A stretch of DNA of 64,000 nucleotides from Flammeovirgaceae bacterium UBA5008 (GCA_002398365.1 DGYK01000068.1:3748-67747); one strand, 5' to 3'; positions 16,719 through 25,942 are shown, counted from the first letter of the stretch. Made by a program: numbers and translations. The notes: generated from the letters alone by a model not told the origin.

Positions 16719-17789
16719 CTATTTGATGTAACGATAGTCGTGCCCTGGCTTTAATTGTAATAAAACTTCATAAATCAGGTTAATAACATTCTCCACATCT
16801 TCTTTGTGGACGGTCTCTACGGTGGTATGCATATACTTCAGAGGTAAGGAAATCAAAGCTGAGGCTACTCCTTCTGCTGAATAGGCAAAAGAATCGGTAT
16901 CAGTGCCGGTAGAACGGGAGACGGCCTGGCGCTGGAAGGGTATTTTCTTCTTTTCGGCCGTTTGGGTAATGACTTTCAGCACGTTGTTTTGAACGGCCGG
17001 ACCAATACATACCACTGGGCCCAGACCACACTTCAGATTGCCGCTTTCTTTCTTATTATACATGGGCGACTGCGTATCGTGGGTTACGTCTGTACAAATC
17101 GCCAAATCGGGCTTAATTCTGCGGCTGATCATTTCCGCCCCGCGCAAGCCAATTTCTTCCTGCACAGAATTGACCACGTAAAGACCATAAGGCAGCTTCT
17201 TTTTGTTCTCGCTCAGCCTGCGGGTAACTTCTGCAATCATAAAACCACCCATCCGGTTATCAAGGGCACGACCCACTAAGTAATTCTTGTTCATCTCCAT
17301 CAGGTCAGCCTCAAAAGTGATTACCGTGCCCACATGAATTCCCATCGACTCGACTTCTTTTTTAGAGCTTGCACCGCAGTCGATAAAGATGTTTTTCAAG
17401 CTAGGAGCTTCTTCTTTACCAGCATCACGTACGTGGATGGCCGGCCAACCGAATACGCCTTTTACAATTCCTTTTTCGGTATGAATATTTACCCGCATGC
17501 TTGGGGCAATCTGATGATCGGAACCGCCATTTCTACGAACGTAGATATAACCGTCATCCGTTATGTAGTTAACAAACCAACTGATCTCATCGGCATGCGC
17601 CTCGATCACAACTTTATAAGCAGCTTTCGGATTGACAATACCCACTGCCGTGCCGTACACGTCAATCATGTAGTCGTTGATGTAAGGCTTAATATAATCC
17701 AGCCAGATTTGCTGACCAGACGATTCAAAGCCGGTAGGCGATGCATTATTTAAATACTCGTAGAGGAATTTTTTACTTTGTTTGTCCAT
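16719..17789 (-). CDS. M42-family metallopeptidase (glutamyl aminopeptidase/FrvX-like)
   Basis: Predicted 356-residue cytoplasmic di-metal aminopeptidase. The metal and catalytic motifs are all present: EAHADE (63-68), RALDNRMGG (bridging Asp), VQEEIGLRGA (catalytic Glu), CTDVTHDTQ (Asp) and KYMHTTVETV (His). Members form tetrahedral dodecamers that trim peptides from the N-terminus. The ATG at 17789 gives MDKQSKKFLYEYL. It has its own promoter box at 17860-17867 and is divergent from the toxin-antitoxin pair. It may serve general peptide turnover. Confidence 0.92.
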   Translation of the reverse strand: MDKQSKKFLYEYLNNASPTGFESSGQQIWLDYIKPYINDYMIDVYGTAVGIVNPKAAYKVVIEAHADEISWFVNYITDDGYIYVRRNGGSDHQIAPSMRVNIHTEKGIVKGVFGWPAIHVRDAGKEEAPSLKNIFIDCGASSKKEVESMGIHVGTVITFEADLMEMNKNYLVGRALDNRMGGFMIAEVTRRLSENKKKLPYGLYVVNSVQEEIGLRGAEMISRRIKPDLAICTDVTHDTQSPMYNKKESGNLKCGLGPVVCIGPAVQNNVLKVITQTAEKKKIPFQRQAVSRSTGTDTDSFAYSAEGVASALISLPLKYMHTTVETVHKEDVENVINLIYEVLLQLKPGHDYRYIK

Positions 17790-17859
17790 GTGCTTTAACG
17801 TTTTACTCTCAAATCTATCTTAATTTTCTTACATCTTGATTTCAATAACCGGATCATTG

Positions 17860-17867
17860 CAAAGTTA
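17860..17867 (-). promoter_or_regulatory. -7 box of the M42 peptidase promoter
   Basis: Minus-strand TAACTTTG matches TAnnTTTG. It lies about 34 bases from the divergent -7 box of the toxin-antitoxin operon (17901-17908), so the two promoters face away from each other in a 124-base gap. Confidence 0.48.
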
Positions 17868-17900
17868 GGCAATCTAGTAAGCATAAAATAAATTTATACG

Positions 17901-17908
17901 TATATTTG
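17901..17908 (+). promoter_or_regulatory. -7 box of the VapBC-like operon
   Basis: TATATTTG matches TAnnTTTG exactly and ends four bases before the antitoxin ATG at 17913. If used, the transcript would begin at or just beside the start codon. No matching TTTG element is visible at -33. Confidence 0.45.
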
Positions 17909-17912
17909 AAAT

Positions 17913-18155
17913 ATGAAAGTCAGAATTAACCTTACCATTGAAAATGAATTGCTGGTAAAAGCGAAACGATACGCTGCCAGTAAGAAGACAAGTGTTTCTG
18001 AACTGTTTGAAGATTACTTGAATAAAGTTGTTCAGCCAAGCAAGCGCAAAACGGTGCTTGAGGTTCTCGAAAAATTGGAAGCACCGCAAGTCGATTCTAA
18101 AAGAGACTTGAACAAAGAATTTTATCAAGAACGAGCTAAAAAATATGGCTTCTAA
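17913..18155 (+). CDS. Antitoxin of a type II toxin-antitoxin pair (DUF6364-like)
   Basis: Predicted 80-residue protein beginning MKVRINLTIENELLVKAKRYAASKKTS, the form of a short ribbon-helix-helix DNA-binding domain as in DUF6364 antitoxins: one strand (VRINLTI) followed by two helices, with VSELFEDYLNKVV. The charged C-terminal half should wrap the toxin. Its stop overlaps the toxin start by 11 bases, the usual arrangement for VapBC-type operons. It probably represses its own promoter. Confidence 0.8.
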   Translation: MKVRINLTIENELLVKAKRYAASKKTSVSELFEDYLNKVVQPSKRKTVLEVLEKLEAPQVDSKRDLNKEFYQERAKKYGF

Positions 18156-18564
18156 GGCTTTTCTGGATGCTAACGTACTTTTAGATCTCACGCTGAAAAG
18201 AGACGGCTTTGAATCTGCTAAAAAAATTATCGAATTGGCGATCCAAGGGCACGTAAACGTTTATACTTCTTCTTCTATCATTCACATTGTCGGTTATTGG
18301 CTCTCCAAAGCGTATTCAGCAGATCAAGCAAAAACGATTCTACTTGCTCTATTGGATGATGTTCATGTTTTAGAAACAGATCACGAAACAATCGTTCATG
18401 CTTTGCAATCTTCGATTGTTGATATTGAAGATGCTATTCAGTACTACACCGGTGTTCATCATGGAATAGACAGATTCCTGTCACGGGATAAAATTCTAAA
18501 AAAGTCATCTCAGCCTGTTCTTCCAATTCAAACACCTGAAGAATTTCTTCAATGGATAAAGTAG
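18145..18564 (+). CDS. PIN-domain (VapC-like) RNase toxin
   Basis: Predicted 139-residue PIN-domain protein. The N-terminal SKAFLDANVLLDL gives the first acidic residue (Asp8) next to the conserved N/V; acidic residues continue in the middle (IVDIEDAIQ) and near the end (IDRFLSRDKILKK), which matches the metal-binding set of PIN nucleases. These toxins cut tRNA or rRNA and are held inactive by the partner antitoxin. It is translated from within the end of the antitoxin gene. The convergent Fic gene ends two bases after it. Confidence 0.84.
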   Translation: MASKAFLDANVLLDLTLKRDGFESAKKIIELAIQGHVNVYTSSSIIHIVGYWLSKAYSADQAKTILLALLDDVHVLETDHETIVHALQSSIVDIEDAIQYYTGVHHGIDRFLSRDKILKKSSQPVLPIQTPEEFLQWIK

Positions 18565-18566
18565 GC

Positions 18567-19670
18567 TTACCAGCCAATCGCATAACTCGTACTTCTTCCG
18601 CCACCCTCTTCTTTCACCAACATCCCTTTATCGATCAGGTTTTGGATATCCCGTAAGGCAGTATCCGGAGAAGTTTTAGTCATCTTAGCCCATTTGGAAG
18701 AAGTCAGTTTGCCCTCAAATCCATCCATCAGTTTATTCAACATGGTGCGCTGTCGTTCATTGAGTGCTACCGCGCGGTGCTTCTCCCAAAATGCGGCTTT
18801 GTTCAGCACACCTCCTACGTCTTCAGTAGAGGCATCCAACGCACGATCATAGCAATTCAAAAACCACAGCAACCACTGCGTGATATCCAGTGTGCCTTGT
18901 TGTGTTTTTTCCAGATGATCGTAATAGGCATTTCGCTCTTTCAATATCTGAGCCGACATGCTGTAAAATCGCTGGTTAGTTTGATCCGACCGAGAAAGTT
19001 GCAAGTCGGCTATGGCGCGCGCTATGCGGCCGTTGCCATCATCAAATGGATGTATGGTTAAAAACCACAAATGAGCGATAGCTGCTTTTAATATGGAGTC
19101 GAGTGATGTGGGGCGATTGAACCAATCTAGAAAAAGAGTCATTTCCTTTTCCAAGCGTTCCGCCACAGGTGCTTCAAAATGCACACGCTCTTTTCCCAAC
19201 GCTCCGGATACCACTTGCATGGGGTCACCTTCCGCATCGCGCCAAGCTGCAACTTGTATGGCGTGCATACCGCTTCGTCCGGTTGGAAAAAGGGCACCAT
19301 GCCAGGCAAACAATCGGTCTTTCGTCAATGGCTGCTCGTATTTCTGCGTGGCATCCAACATCATCTCCACCACGCCATCTACATTTCGTGCCACATGCAC
19401 CAAGCCCGCTACTTCCAGTCCGAGTTTACGTGCTATAGACGAACGAACCTGATCCATAGGCAACCGCTCACCTTCAATCTCGCTGGACTTCATTACATCC
19501 AATATCAGGTTGCCAAACGAAGCCTCAGATCGCAATTGAAAACCCAGTCCTTCCAATTTCCCCAAGAGCCTCCCCTGCTTATGGCGCACAGCCGCTAGTG
19601 GGTGTACCATAGCCTCATGATCCCAGGTAAACTCTGGCCAATTTTTATCTAAATGAATGTATTTGGGCAT
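18567..19670 (-). CDS. Fic-family AMP-transferase-like protein with DUF4172 and winged helix
   Basis: Predicted 367 residues from the ATG at 19670 (the frame also has a TTG at 19679). Order: DUF4172-type N-terminal part with WPEFTWDHEAM; an inhibitory-helix motif SSEIEG (62-67, pattern S/TxxxEG); the Fic motif HPFDDGNGRIAR (207-218) with its catalytic His; and a C-terminal winged-helix region (about 305-360, LTSSKWAKMTKTSPDTALRDIQNLIDKG). The intact inhibitory helix places it in class II Fic proteins, which act on themselves until relieved. The winged helix and the palindromes directly upstream suggest that it regulates its own gene. Substrate not known. Confidence 0.88.
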   Translation of the reverse strand: MPKYIHLDKNWPEFTWDHEAMVHPLAAVRHKQGRLLGKLEGLGFQLRSEASFGNLILDVMKSSEIEGERLPMDQVRSSIARKLGLEVAGLVHVARNVDGVVEMMLDATQKYEQPLTKDRLFAWHGALFPTGRSGMHAIQVAAWRDAEGDPMQVVSGALGKERVHFEAPVAERLEKEMTLFLDWFNRPTSLDSILKAAIAHLWFLTIHPFDDGNGRIARAIADLQLSRSDQTNQRFYSMSAQILKERNAYYDHLEKTQQGTLDITQWLLWFLNCYDRALDASTEDVGGVLNKAAFWEKHRAVALNERQRTMLNKLMDGFEGKLTSSKWAKMTKTSPDTALRDIQNLIDKGMLVKEEGGGRSTSYAIGW

Positions 19671-19766
19671 TCTCCGCAAAATATGCGGTAAATATAATTC
19701 GTCATGCGCAGATTAGCAAGTTATTTACCGCAAAATATGCGGAGAATAAGTGTGTTATTCTCCGCA
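19670..19766. promoter_or_regulatory. Repeated palindromic operator in front of the Fic gene
   Basis: The 15-base palindrome-like unit CCGCAAAATATGCGG occurs twice, at 19674-19688 and 19728-19742, 54 bases apart, in the same orientation. The flanks are inverted copies: TTCT before and TAAAT after the first unit, ATTTA before and AGAA after the second. A third half-site, TTATTCTCCGCA, lies at 19755-19766. The first unit abuts the Fic start codon, a good position for autorepression by the winged-helix domain. Confidence 0.6.
19739..19765 (-). terminator. Perfect 11-bp hairpin after the acyl-CoA carboxylase gene
   Basis: GCGGAGAATAA (19739-19749) and TTATTCTCCGC (19755-19765) are exact inverted copies with a five-base loop, starting seven bases after the stop codon of the carboxylase gene on the minus strand. 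It could end that transcript, with only a weak T-run after it. It shares half of the second Fic operator unit, so it may also be part of the regulatory site. Confidence 0.45.
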
Positions 19767-19771
19767 GTCGT

Positions 19772-21328
19772 TTATAGCGGAATGTTGCCGTGCTTCTTTT
19801 TAGGCAAAACGGCCACTTTATTTTCCAACATTTGAAAGGCCCGAATCAGTTTTTCACGGGTTTGTTCCGGATAGATTACTTCATCTACATACCCCCGATG
19901 GGCAGCGCGGTAAGGGTTGGCAAATTTGCGGGTATACTCGTCTACTTTCTCTGCCAGTTTCGCCTCGGGGTCTGCCGCCTCTGAAATCTCTTTCTTGAAG
20001 ATAATCTCGGCAGCACCTTTCGCACCCATCACGGCAATTTCAGCCGTAGGCCAAGCGTAGTTTAGGTCGGCACCGATGTGTTTGCTATTCATCACATCAT
20101 ACGCTCCACCGTATGCTTTGCGGGTGATAACTGTAACGCGCGGAACGGTGGCTTCGCTAAATGCATAGAGCAACTTGGCACCATTGGTAATGATTGCATT
20201 CCACTCTTGATCAGTGCCGGGTAAAAATCCGGGTACGTCTTCTAAAACGAGCAACGGTATGTTGAATGAATCGCAGAAGCGAACAAAGCGCGCGCCCTTC
20301 ACACTCGAATCAATATCTAAAACTCCAGCCAATGATGCAGGTTGATTGCCCACAATACCAATGCTGCGGCCAGCCAATCGCGCAAAGCCAACAACTATAT
20401 TTTCCGCAAAGTTTTTGTGTACTTCAAAGAACGAATCCGCATCCACAATCCCCTGAATCACTTCGCGCATATCGTACGGCTGATTGGGATTAGCCGGAAT
20501 GATATTGTTTAATACAGGGCGTTTCTCATCTTTTAATTCATACGGCAAACGAGGTGCATCATCCTCGCAGTTTTGTGGAATGTAGCTAAACAGTTGCTTG
20601 ATCTGTTGGATACACTCTACCTCATTCGCGCAAGCAAAATGCGTAACACCACTTTTTGTACTGTGTGCTGAGGCCCCACCTAACTCTTCGGCTGTTACGT
20701 TTTCATGTGTTACTGTTTTCACCACATTAGGGCCGGTGACAAACATGAAAGAGGTTTTCTCGACCATAAAGATAAAATCCGTCATGGCGGGAGAGTACAC
20801 GGCACCACCAGCGCAAGGGCCCATAATCGCAGAGATTTGCGGCACCACACCAGAGGCCATCACATTGCGATAAAAAATATCAGCATATCCGCCAAGCGAC
20901 ACCACTCCCTCTTGAATGCGGGCGCCTCCGGAATCATTGAGCCCGATCACGGGCGCTCCATTTTTCATGGCAAGCTCCATCACCTTCACAATTTTTTCAG
21001 CATGTGTTTCAGAAAGCGATCCACCAAAGACAGTAAAGTCTTGTGAAAACACATAGACTAATCTTCCATCTATTGTGCCGTAGCCGGTTACGACTCCATC
21101 GCCTAAGTAATGTTCCTTATCTAAACCAAAGTCTTTACTTCGGTGCATGACAAACTTTCCCAATTCCTCAAATGATCCCTCGTCCAGCAACAAAAGCACA
21201 CGTTCGCGTGCGGAAAGTTTTCCCTTCGCATGTTGTTGTTCGATTCGCTTCTCACCGCCACCCAACAAAGCCTCGGCATTTTTTCGGGTTAGCTCACTAA
21301 ATTTATCGGAAAGAGATTGGTCAGCCAT
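19772..21328 (-). CDS. Acyl-CoA carboxylase carboxyltransferase (propionyl-CoA carboxylase beta / MmdA-like)
   Basis: Predicted 518-residue carboxyltransferase with the two crotonase-like halves of the family. It shows KLSARERVLLLLDEGSFEELG, VVTGYGTIDGRLVYVFSQDFTVFGGSL, APVIGLNDSGGARIQEGV, IMGPCAGGAVYSPAMTDFIFMV, and in the second half VGIVGNQP, LVLEDVPGFLPGTDQE and AYGGAYDVMNSKHIGAD. It most probably moves CO2 from biotin to propionyl-CoA, or works in the reverse direction in a methylmalonyl-CoA decarboxylase. No biotin carboxylase or biotin carrier gene is nearby in the window. Confidence 0.92.
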   Translation of the reverse strand: MADQSLSDKFSELTRKNAEALLGGGEKRIEQQHAKGKLSARERVLLLLDEGSFEELGKFVMHRSKDFGLDKEHYLGDGVVTGYGTIDGRLVYVFSQDFTVFGGSLSETHAEKIVKVMELAMKNGAPVIGLNDSGGARIQEGVVSLGGYADIFYRNVMASGVVPQISAIMGPCAGGAVYSPAMTDFIFMVEKTSFMFVTGPNVVKTVTHENVTAEELGGASAHSTKSGVTHFACANEVECIQQIKQLFSYIPQNCEDDAPRLPYELKDEKRPVLNNIIPANPNQPYDMREVIQGIVDADSFFEVHKNFAENIVVGFARLAGRSIGIVGNQPASLAGVLDIDSSVKGARFVRFCDSFNIPLLVLEDVPGFLPGTDQEWNAIITNGAKLLYAFSEATVPRVTVITRKAYGGAYDVMNSKHIGADLNYAWPTAEIAVMGAKGAAEIIFKKEISEAADPEAKLAEKVDEYTRKFANPYRAAHRGYVDEVIYPEQTREKLIRAFQMLENKVAVLPKKKHGNIPL

Positions 21329-21426
21329 ACTGTAAATGATTTGCGTTAAGCGTCCGAAATATAGCTAATGGGTTGCTAAATTTGCCTATCGATTTTACGA
21401 TCGCTATCAACCTAACCAAGCCAACG

Positions 21427-22341
21427 ATGAAAGAACGAATTGCGATTGTGGACATGGGCACCAATACATTTTTACTATTGATTGCAGAAAAGAACGGGCG
21501 CGAACTAAAAAGCATTTACCAAGATCGGATTGCCACTAAAATCGGGAAAGGAGGCATTAATGGTGGCTTCATCACGGAGGAGGCGATTGATCGTGCTATG
21601 GCAGCGTTGCAGCAATTCGACCAGAAAGCAAAAGGGATGAATGTTACCAAAGCGGTGGCCATCGGTACCAGTGCCATTCGCAATGCGAGCAATCAGGCAG
21701 ATCTGATAAAACGGATTGAATCAGAGACATCTTTCCAGCCGCAAGTAATTTCCGGAGAAAGAGAGGCCGATTTCATTTATCAAGGTGTACGTCAGGCAAT
21801 CGACATTCCTCCTTCCAAAGCTTTGATTGTAGACATTGGTGGAGGAAGCGTAGAGTTTATCATTGCCGATGCGCGAGAAGCATTTTGGAAACAAAGTTTT
21901 GAAATTGGTGGCCAGCGATTGATGGAACTCTTTCACCACCACGATCCGATTTTACCCGAAGAAATCAGAAATACTCAAAATTACTTAAATGAGAAACTGG
22001 CGCCCCTTTTTGCGGCACTCGTAAAATGGAAACCTGAAGTGTTGGTCGGGGTTTCGGGTTCGTTTGATACGCTCAGCGAAATTTACTGTAAAGAAAATTC
22101 AATCCCTTGCTCCAACAGCCCCGAAACTCCACTCACCATTGAAGCATTTCAATCGATCAGCCAAAGATTGTATTCTAAAACACGCGAGGAGCGCATGCAA
22201 ATCCCGGGCATGATTGAATTACGTGTAGATATGATTGTGGTGAGTTGTTGCCTCATTGAGTGTCTTTTAACTCACTATCCGTTCAATCGTATTACAGTTT
22301 CTTCCTATTCGCTGAAGGAAGGTGTATTGGCTACGCTATAA
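21427..22341 (+). CDS. Ppx/GppA-family phosphatase
   Basis: Predicted 304-residue member of the sugar kinase/Hsp70 superfamily acting on polyphosphate or pppGpp. The first phosphate-binding motif is IVDMGTNTFLLLIAEK near the N-terminus, and the second is LIVDIGGGSVEFII near residue 138. The frame is open from a TTG at 21373, but MKERIAIVDMG at 21427 is the normal start. Short length means only the two actin-like domains, without the C-terminal HD domain of GppA/Ppx. It is divergent from the acyl-CoA carboxylase. Confidence 0.88.
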   Translation: MKERIAIVDMGTNTFLLLIAEKNGRELKSIYQDRIATKIGKGGINGGFITEEAIDRAMAALQQFDQKAKGMNVTKAVAIGTSAIRNASNQADLIKRIESETSFQPQVISGEREADFIYQGVRQAIDIPPSKALIVDIGGGSVEFIIADAREAFWKQSFEIGGQRLMELFHHHDPILPEEIRNTQNYLNEKLAPLFAALVKWKPEVLVGVSGSFDTLSEIYCKENSIPCSNSPETPLTIEAFQSISQRLYSKTREERMQIPGMIELRVDMIVVSCCLIECLLTHYPFNRITVSSYSLKEGVLATL

Positions 22342-22430
22342 AGTTTAACAAGTCTTTAACAGTCTCTTAAGAAGTTTTTAAAATCTGGAATGCAAAAGAG
22401 TCTGATCTTTGAAACATAAATTATATAAAA

Positions 22431-23093
22431 ATGATAAGCAAAAAGTGGATGCTTGGTTTAGGATTGGCAGTTGCCATTGGAATTGCCTTTGTAGGATGTG
22501 GAAAGAAAAATCAGGAGGTAGCAACTGAAAGTGGCGCTGCCGCGAATACACTGGATGGTTCTGGAGCTGTTTATATCGTGGATACGGTAGCCAGCTTGAT
22601 CGAGTGGACAGGTGGTACACCTACCAATTATAAACACACTGGAACCCTCCGTTTGAAAGACGGGAAGTTTACCGCGAATGAAAACCGACTAACCAGTGGA
22701 AATTTTACGATTGATATTAACTCAATCAATAACTTAGATCAAACAGGAAAAGACAAATCAAATTTGGAAGAACACTTAAAGAACTCCGATTTTTTTGAAG
22801 TGGAGAAATTCCCTGTGGGTCAATTTGAGATTACCCAAATTAAAACAGATTCTTTAGGGCAAATGGTAGTGGGCAATCTTACTTTGAAAGGGAAAACCAA
22901 CTCCATTGAAATTCCGGTCACGATACGTATTGACGAAAATAGAATTTCGGCAGAAACACCTGAGTTTATAATTGACAGGACTAAATGGGGAATTGTATAT
23001 CAATCAGGCATTATTGGCACATTAAAAGATGATTTAATCAATGATGAAGTCATCATTAAGCTAAAGATTGTGGCCAATAAGCAAGTTCAATAA
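22431..23093 (+). CDS. YceI-family lipoprotein
   Basis: Predicted 220 residues: lipoprotein signal with lipobox FVGC (Cys about 24), a short Ala/Ser-rich linker, then a YceI domain (about 45-218). YceI proteins are lipocalin-like barrels that bind polyisoprenoids or other amphiphilic molecules. Typical blocks are ASLIEWTGG, GTLRLKDGKFTANENRLTSGNFTIDINS, LEEHLKNSDFFEVEKFP, and IDRTKWGIVYQSG. Probably anchored in the outer or inner membrane facing the periplasm. The next gene is convergent and ends one base later. Confidence 0.9.
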   Translation: MISKKWMLGLGLAVAIGIAFVGCGKKNQEVATESGAAANTLDGSGAVYIVDTVASLIEWTGGTPTNYKHTGTLRLKDGKFTANENRLTSGNFTIDINSINNLDQTGKDKSNLEEHLKNSDFFEVEKFPVGQFEITQIKTDSLGQMVVGNLTLKGKTNSIEIPVTIRIDENRISAETPEFIIDRTKWGIVYQSGIIGTLKDDLINDEVIIKLKIVANKQVQ

Positions 23094-24200
23094 CTAAAAC
23101 CAAGCGGTGACACTTGCTACTAATTGAAAACTGGTACTGGTAGGCAAGTTGTTAGCATCAAAGTATAACTGATCCGGTGAAAAAAACTGACGGCCTTCCA
23201 CTCGTACTAATGCGTTGTGGTTGGCTTTATAGTTAAGACACAATCCACTGCTAAACGAACGAAATTTGGAAACGCCTGTAATAGGTATCTGATTGACACC
23301 TTCATCTTCATAATATTCCACACGACCCGATAGTGAAAGGAGCTGAGTGAAGTGATAACGACCGATGAAATTAACTTGCCACCATTTGAGTGTTGACGAA
23401 TTAGCGCGCTCCTGCAAACCGATGTATACGCAGGCGGTGGCATCAAATTTTTCGTTGGCTTTGTAAATCCAATAGAGATCAGTGAAATATCGATTCCGAA
23501 AATCGGGTGATTGTACCGTTTTGTTCGTACCGATGTAAGTATCCCAATTAAACAACATTTTTTGATTGGGGCGAAATTCTACTTGTGTCCCTATTGCTTT
23601 GTTCTTATCACTACTTTGAATAACCTGCCAGCCATTCAATAAAAAAAGGTAAGTAGACCACTTTGCATTTAACGGAACACTCAGTTTCACTCCGGACAAA
23701 TAGTATGGAACATTTTCGGGGGCGAAAGAGCGCGTGTACATTAGATGATCTTTAGAGATAGCACTCTCATTGGTATACGGAGAGCCAAACACACCAAAAT
23801 CCAACCATATATTTCGTTTTGCCGAAAGGCGAAGGCCTGCATTCGCTTCTACAATGTTTTTAAGTGTACCTACCTCATTTGCATAATTCGAATTCATATA
23901 CGTGCCATAGCCGGGCACAAACCGAAAACGAAAATTGGTAGACTTGTAACGAAGATCCAGGTAAGCCAAATTAATATTCATTTCATCATGGCGGTTGGAT
24001 GAAACAAAGTAAGGATTCGTGCCTCCCTGAGGTTGATTAAAATTGTAACCGTAGTAAGTATCCAGATATCCACCTACAGCCAAATGCCCAATCACTGTGC
24101 TTTCCAGTGTGTCCATGGTTGCCGTATTAACAATTTGGGAATAGCTTTCTAAATGTAAGCTTAAGCAAACAACCAAAACGAAAACCTTTGAGCGCATCAT
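23094..24200 (-). CDS. Outer-membrane beta-barrel porin (OmpL/BBP2-like)
   Basis: Predicted 368 residues from the ATG at 24200, where two ATGs stand in a row and open a signal peptide (RSKVFVLVVCLSLHLESYSQ). An upstream TTG at 24230 would add a non-signal extension. The mature part has alternating beta-strands, with AVGGYLDTYYGYNFNQP near the start and the C-terminal aromatic FQLVASVTAWF typical of outer-membrane barrels. It resembles the putative porin group 'beta-barrel porin-2'. Substrate not known. Confidence 0.82.
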   Translation of the reverse strand: MMRSKVFVLVVCLSLHLESYSQIVNTATMDTLESTVIGHLAVGGYLDTYYGYNFNQPQGGTNPYFVSSNRHDEMNINLAYLDLRYKSTNFRFRFVPGYGTYMNSNYANEVGTLKNIVEANAGLRLSAKRNIWLDFGVFGSPYTNESAISKDHLMYTRSFAPENVPYYLSGVKLSVPLNAKWSTYLFLLNGWQVIQSSDKNKAIGTQVEFRPNQKMLFNWDTYIGTNKTVQSPDFRNRYFTDLYWIYKANEKFDATACVYIGLQERANSSTLKWWQVNFIGRYHFTQLLSLSGRVEYYEDEGVNQIPITGVSKFRSFSSGLCLNYKANHNALVRVEGRQFFSPDQLYFDANNLPTSTSFQLVASVTAWF

Positions 24201-24338
24201 TGTGCAAAGAACAAAAAGTAAATGAGACAAAAAAAGACCTTGATAGAGCGCATCTAATGGCGTTTTTAAAATTCAATGTTATCTCCGCAATTATCTTCCC
24301 AAAACATTGCAAATTGCATCAACTAATCATATGTCTGT

Positions 24339-25424
24339 ATGGCTGACGTAACCTTTTCACATGCTAATCTATGGCAATTTGCTTTTGACGTCTTCCAAAA
24401 AATAAATTGTCCAGAGGAAGAAGCCAAATTAGCCGCCAATGTTTTGCTCAGTGCCGATTTGCGGGGGATTGACTCACACGGGCTTGCCCGGTTATCCGGG
24501 TATGTGCGGCTGTGGGAAGCCAAGCGCATCAACAGCCAACCCAAAACTAAAATTGTTCATGCCCGTGCCAGCACTGCCGTGTTGGATGGAGACAGCGGAC
24601 TCGGTTTAGTAGTGGCTCCTAAGGCAATGGAAATTGCGATTGAAAAAGCAAACAATGTTGGCACCGGTTGGGTAGCCGTAAAAAACTCTAATCACTTTGG
24701 AATTGCAGCTTATCATTCAATGATGGCATTACCACATGATATGATTGGCATTGCGATGACCAATGCCAGTCCACTCGTAGCTCCTACATTTTCTGTAGAG
24801 CGGTTATTAGGAACCAATCCGATTTGCGTGGCCATTCCGGCTCATCAACAACCGCCTTTTATAGCAGACTTTGCTACTACTACTGCAGCTAATGGTAAAC
24901 TCGAAATTCTTCAGCGAAAAAATAAAGAAGCTCCCCTGGGATGGATTCAGAAAAAAGACGGAAGTCCTTCCACGAACCCAAACGAATTAAAAGATGGTGG
25001 TGCACTTATTCCTCTGGGAAGTGATCGCGAGCACGGAAGTCATAAAGGATTTAGCCTTGGCGCCTGGGTAGATATTTTTTCGGCTGTATTGAGTGGCGCC
25101 AACTATGGGCCGTGGGTTCCTCCCTTCGTAAGTTTTTTATCTCCGCCTGCTGATCCGGTTGGTGAAGGCATTGGTCATTTCTTTGGAGCAATGCGTGTAG
25201 ATGCCTTTCGGCCAGCGGATGAATTTAAATTGCATATGGATAAATGGATCACACGCTTTCGTGAAGCGAAAACAGTCGAAGGACAACCTCGCGTAATTAT
25301 TCCCGGAGACCCCGAAAGGGAAAGCGAAGCGATTCGGATAAAAGAAGGAATTCCTTTAAATGATAAAGTGGTGGAAGACCTCCGCGAACTGGCTAAGAAA
25401 CTGGAAGTAAAATTCTTCGATTAG
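24339..25424 (+). CDS. Ldh-family (malate/L-lactate/sulfolactate-type) NAD(P) dehydrogenase
   Basis: Predicted 361-residue oxidoreductase of the PF02615 family, which reduces or oxidises 2-hydroxy acids, ureidoglycolate or imino acids. Family blocks are LLSADLRGIDSHGLARL, LDGDSGLGLVVAPKAME, AVKNSNHFGIAAYHSM (the SNHFG holds the catalytic His), MTNASPLVAPTFS, LLGTNPICVAIPA, DFATTTAANGKLE and HKGFSLGAWVDIFSAVLSGA. Which acid it uses cannot be told from sequence. It converges on, and overlaps by four bases, the next gene. Confidence 0.88.
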   Translation: MADVTFSHANLWQFAFDVFQKINCPEEEAKLAANVLLSADLRGIDSHGLARLSGYVRLWEAKRINSQPKTKIVHARASTAVLDGDSGLGLVVAPKAMEIAIEKANNVGTGWVAVKNSNHFGIAAYHSMMALPHDMIGIAMTNASPLVAPTFSVERLLGTNPICVAIPAHQQPPFIADFATTTAANGKLEILQRKNKEAPLGWIQKKDGSPSTNPNELKDGGALIPLGSDREHGSHKGFSLGAWVDIFSAVLSGANYGPWVPPFVSFLSPPADPVGEGIGHFFGAMRVDAFRPADEFKLHMDKWITRFREAKTVEGQPRVIIPGDPERESEAIRIKEGIPLNDKVVEDLRELAKKLEVKFFD

Positions 25425-25942
25425 AAGGTAAAATAAGCACGTACTACCCAAGGAGAAGCGAAAGGTCCGTTTGCTTTGTAGAGTACGTCATACATACCTA
25501 CTACATTTAAACCACCTCTGCCGCCCAAAGATTGCGAATAACCAAGGCCTAACAACATTCGATCAACAAAATAGCGCTTGCTGTCATTCACATAATTGGT
25601 TGAAATGAGATTGTATTCCGCCATCGCAAACAGCTGATCGAAATTGTAACGGACAAACGGACTGATACCGTATTGATTAATGTTGATGCTCGGCTTAATA
25701 TCGGTATAACTCAATAGTTGATAGCTTAAGCCCATTCCTCCTGAAAATTGAGGTGTGATCATATATCCAATGATTGGATTGACAGACACCGAAAAATACC
25801 CCGTGCCCCCTCCGATACCAAAACCGCCACCGAAATACATTCTGTCCTTCAATTTGTGGGGTGTATCCTCATCGACTTCGCGTTGTGCAATTGCTAAAAA
25901 GGGCATACAACCCAAGATGAATAAAGTTACTAATCGTGTCAT
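25421..25942 (-). CDS. Small outer-membrane beta-barrel protein
   Basis: Predicted 173 residues with a signal peptide (LFILGCMPFLAIAQ), then Gly-rich strands such as MYFGGGFGIGGGTGYFSVSVNP and GLGYSQSLGGRGG, and an aromatic C-terminus WVVRAYFTF. This is the form of the OmpA-like/OmpW-sized barrels of about eight strands. Its role is unknown. It lies 12 bases downstream of the FtsB/DivIC gene and may be co-transcribed with it. Confidence 0.75.
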   Translation of the reverse strand: MTRLVTLFILGCMPFLAIAQREVDEDTPHKLKDRMYFGGGFGIGGGTGYFSVSVNPIIGYMITPQFSGGMGLSYQLLSYTDIKPSININQYGISPFVRYNFDQLFAMAEYNLISTNYVNDSKRYFVDRMLLGLGYSQSLGGRGGLNVVGMYDVLYKANGPFASPWVVRAYFTF

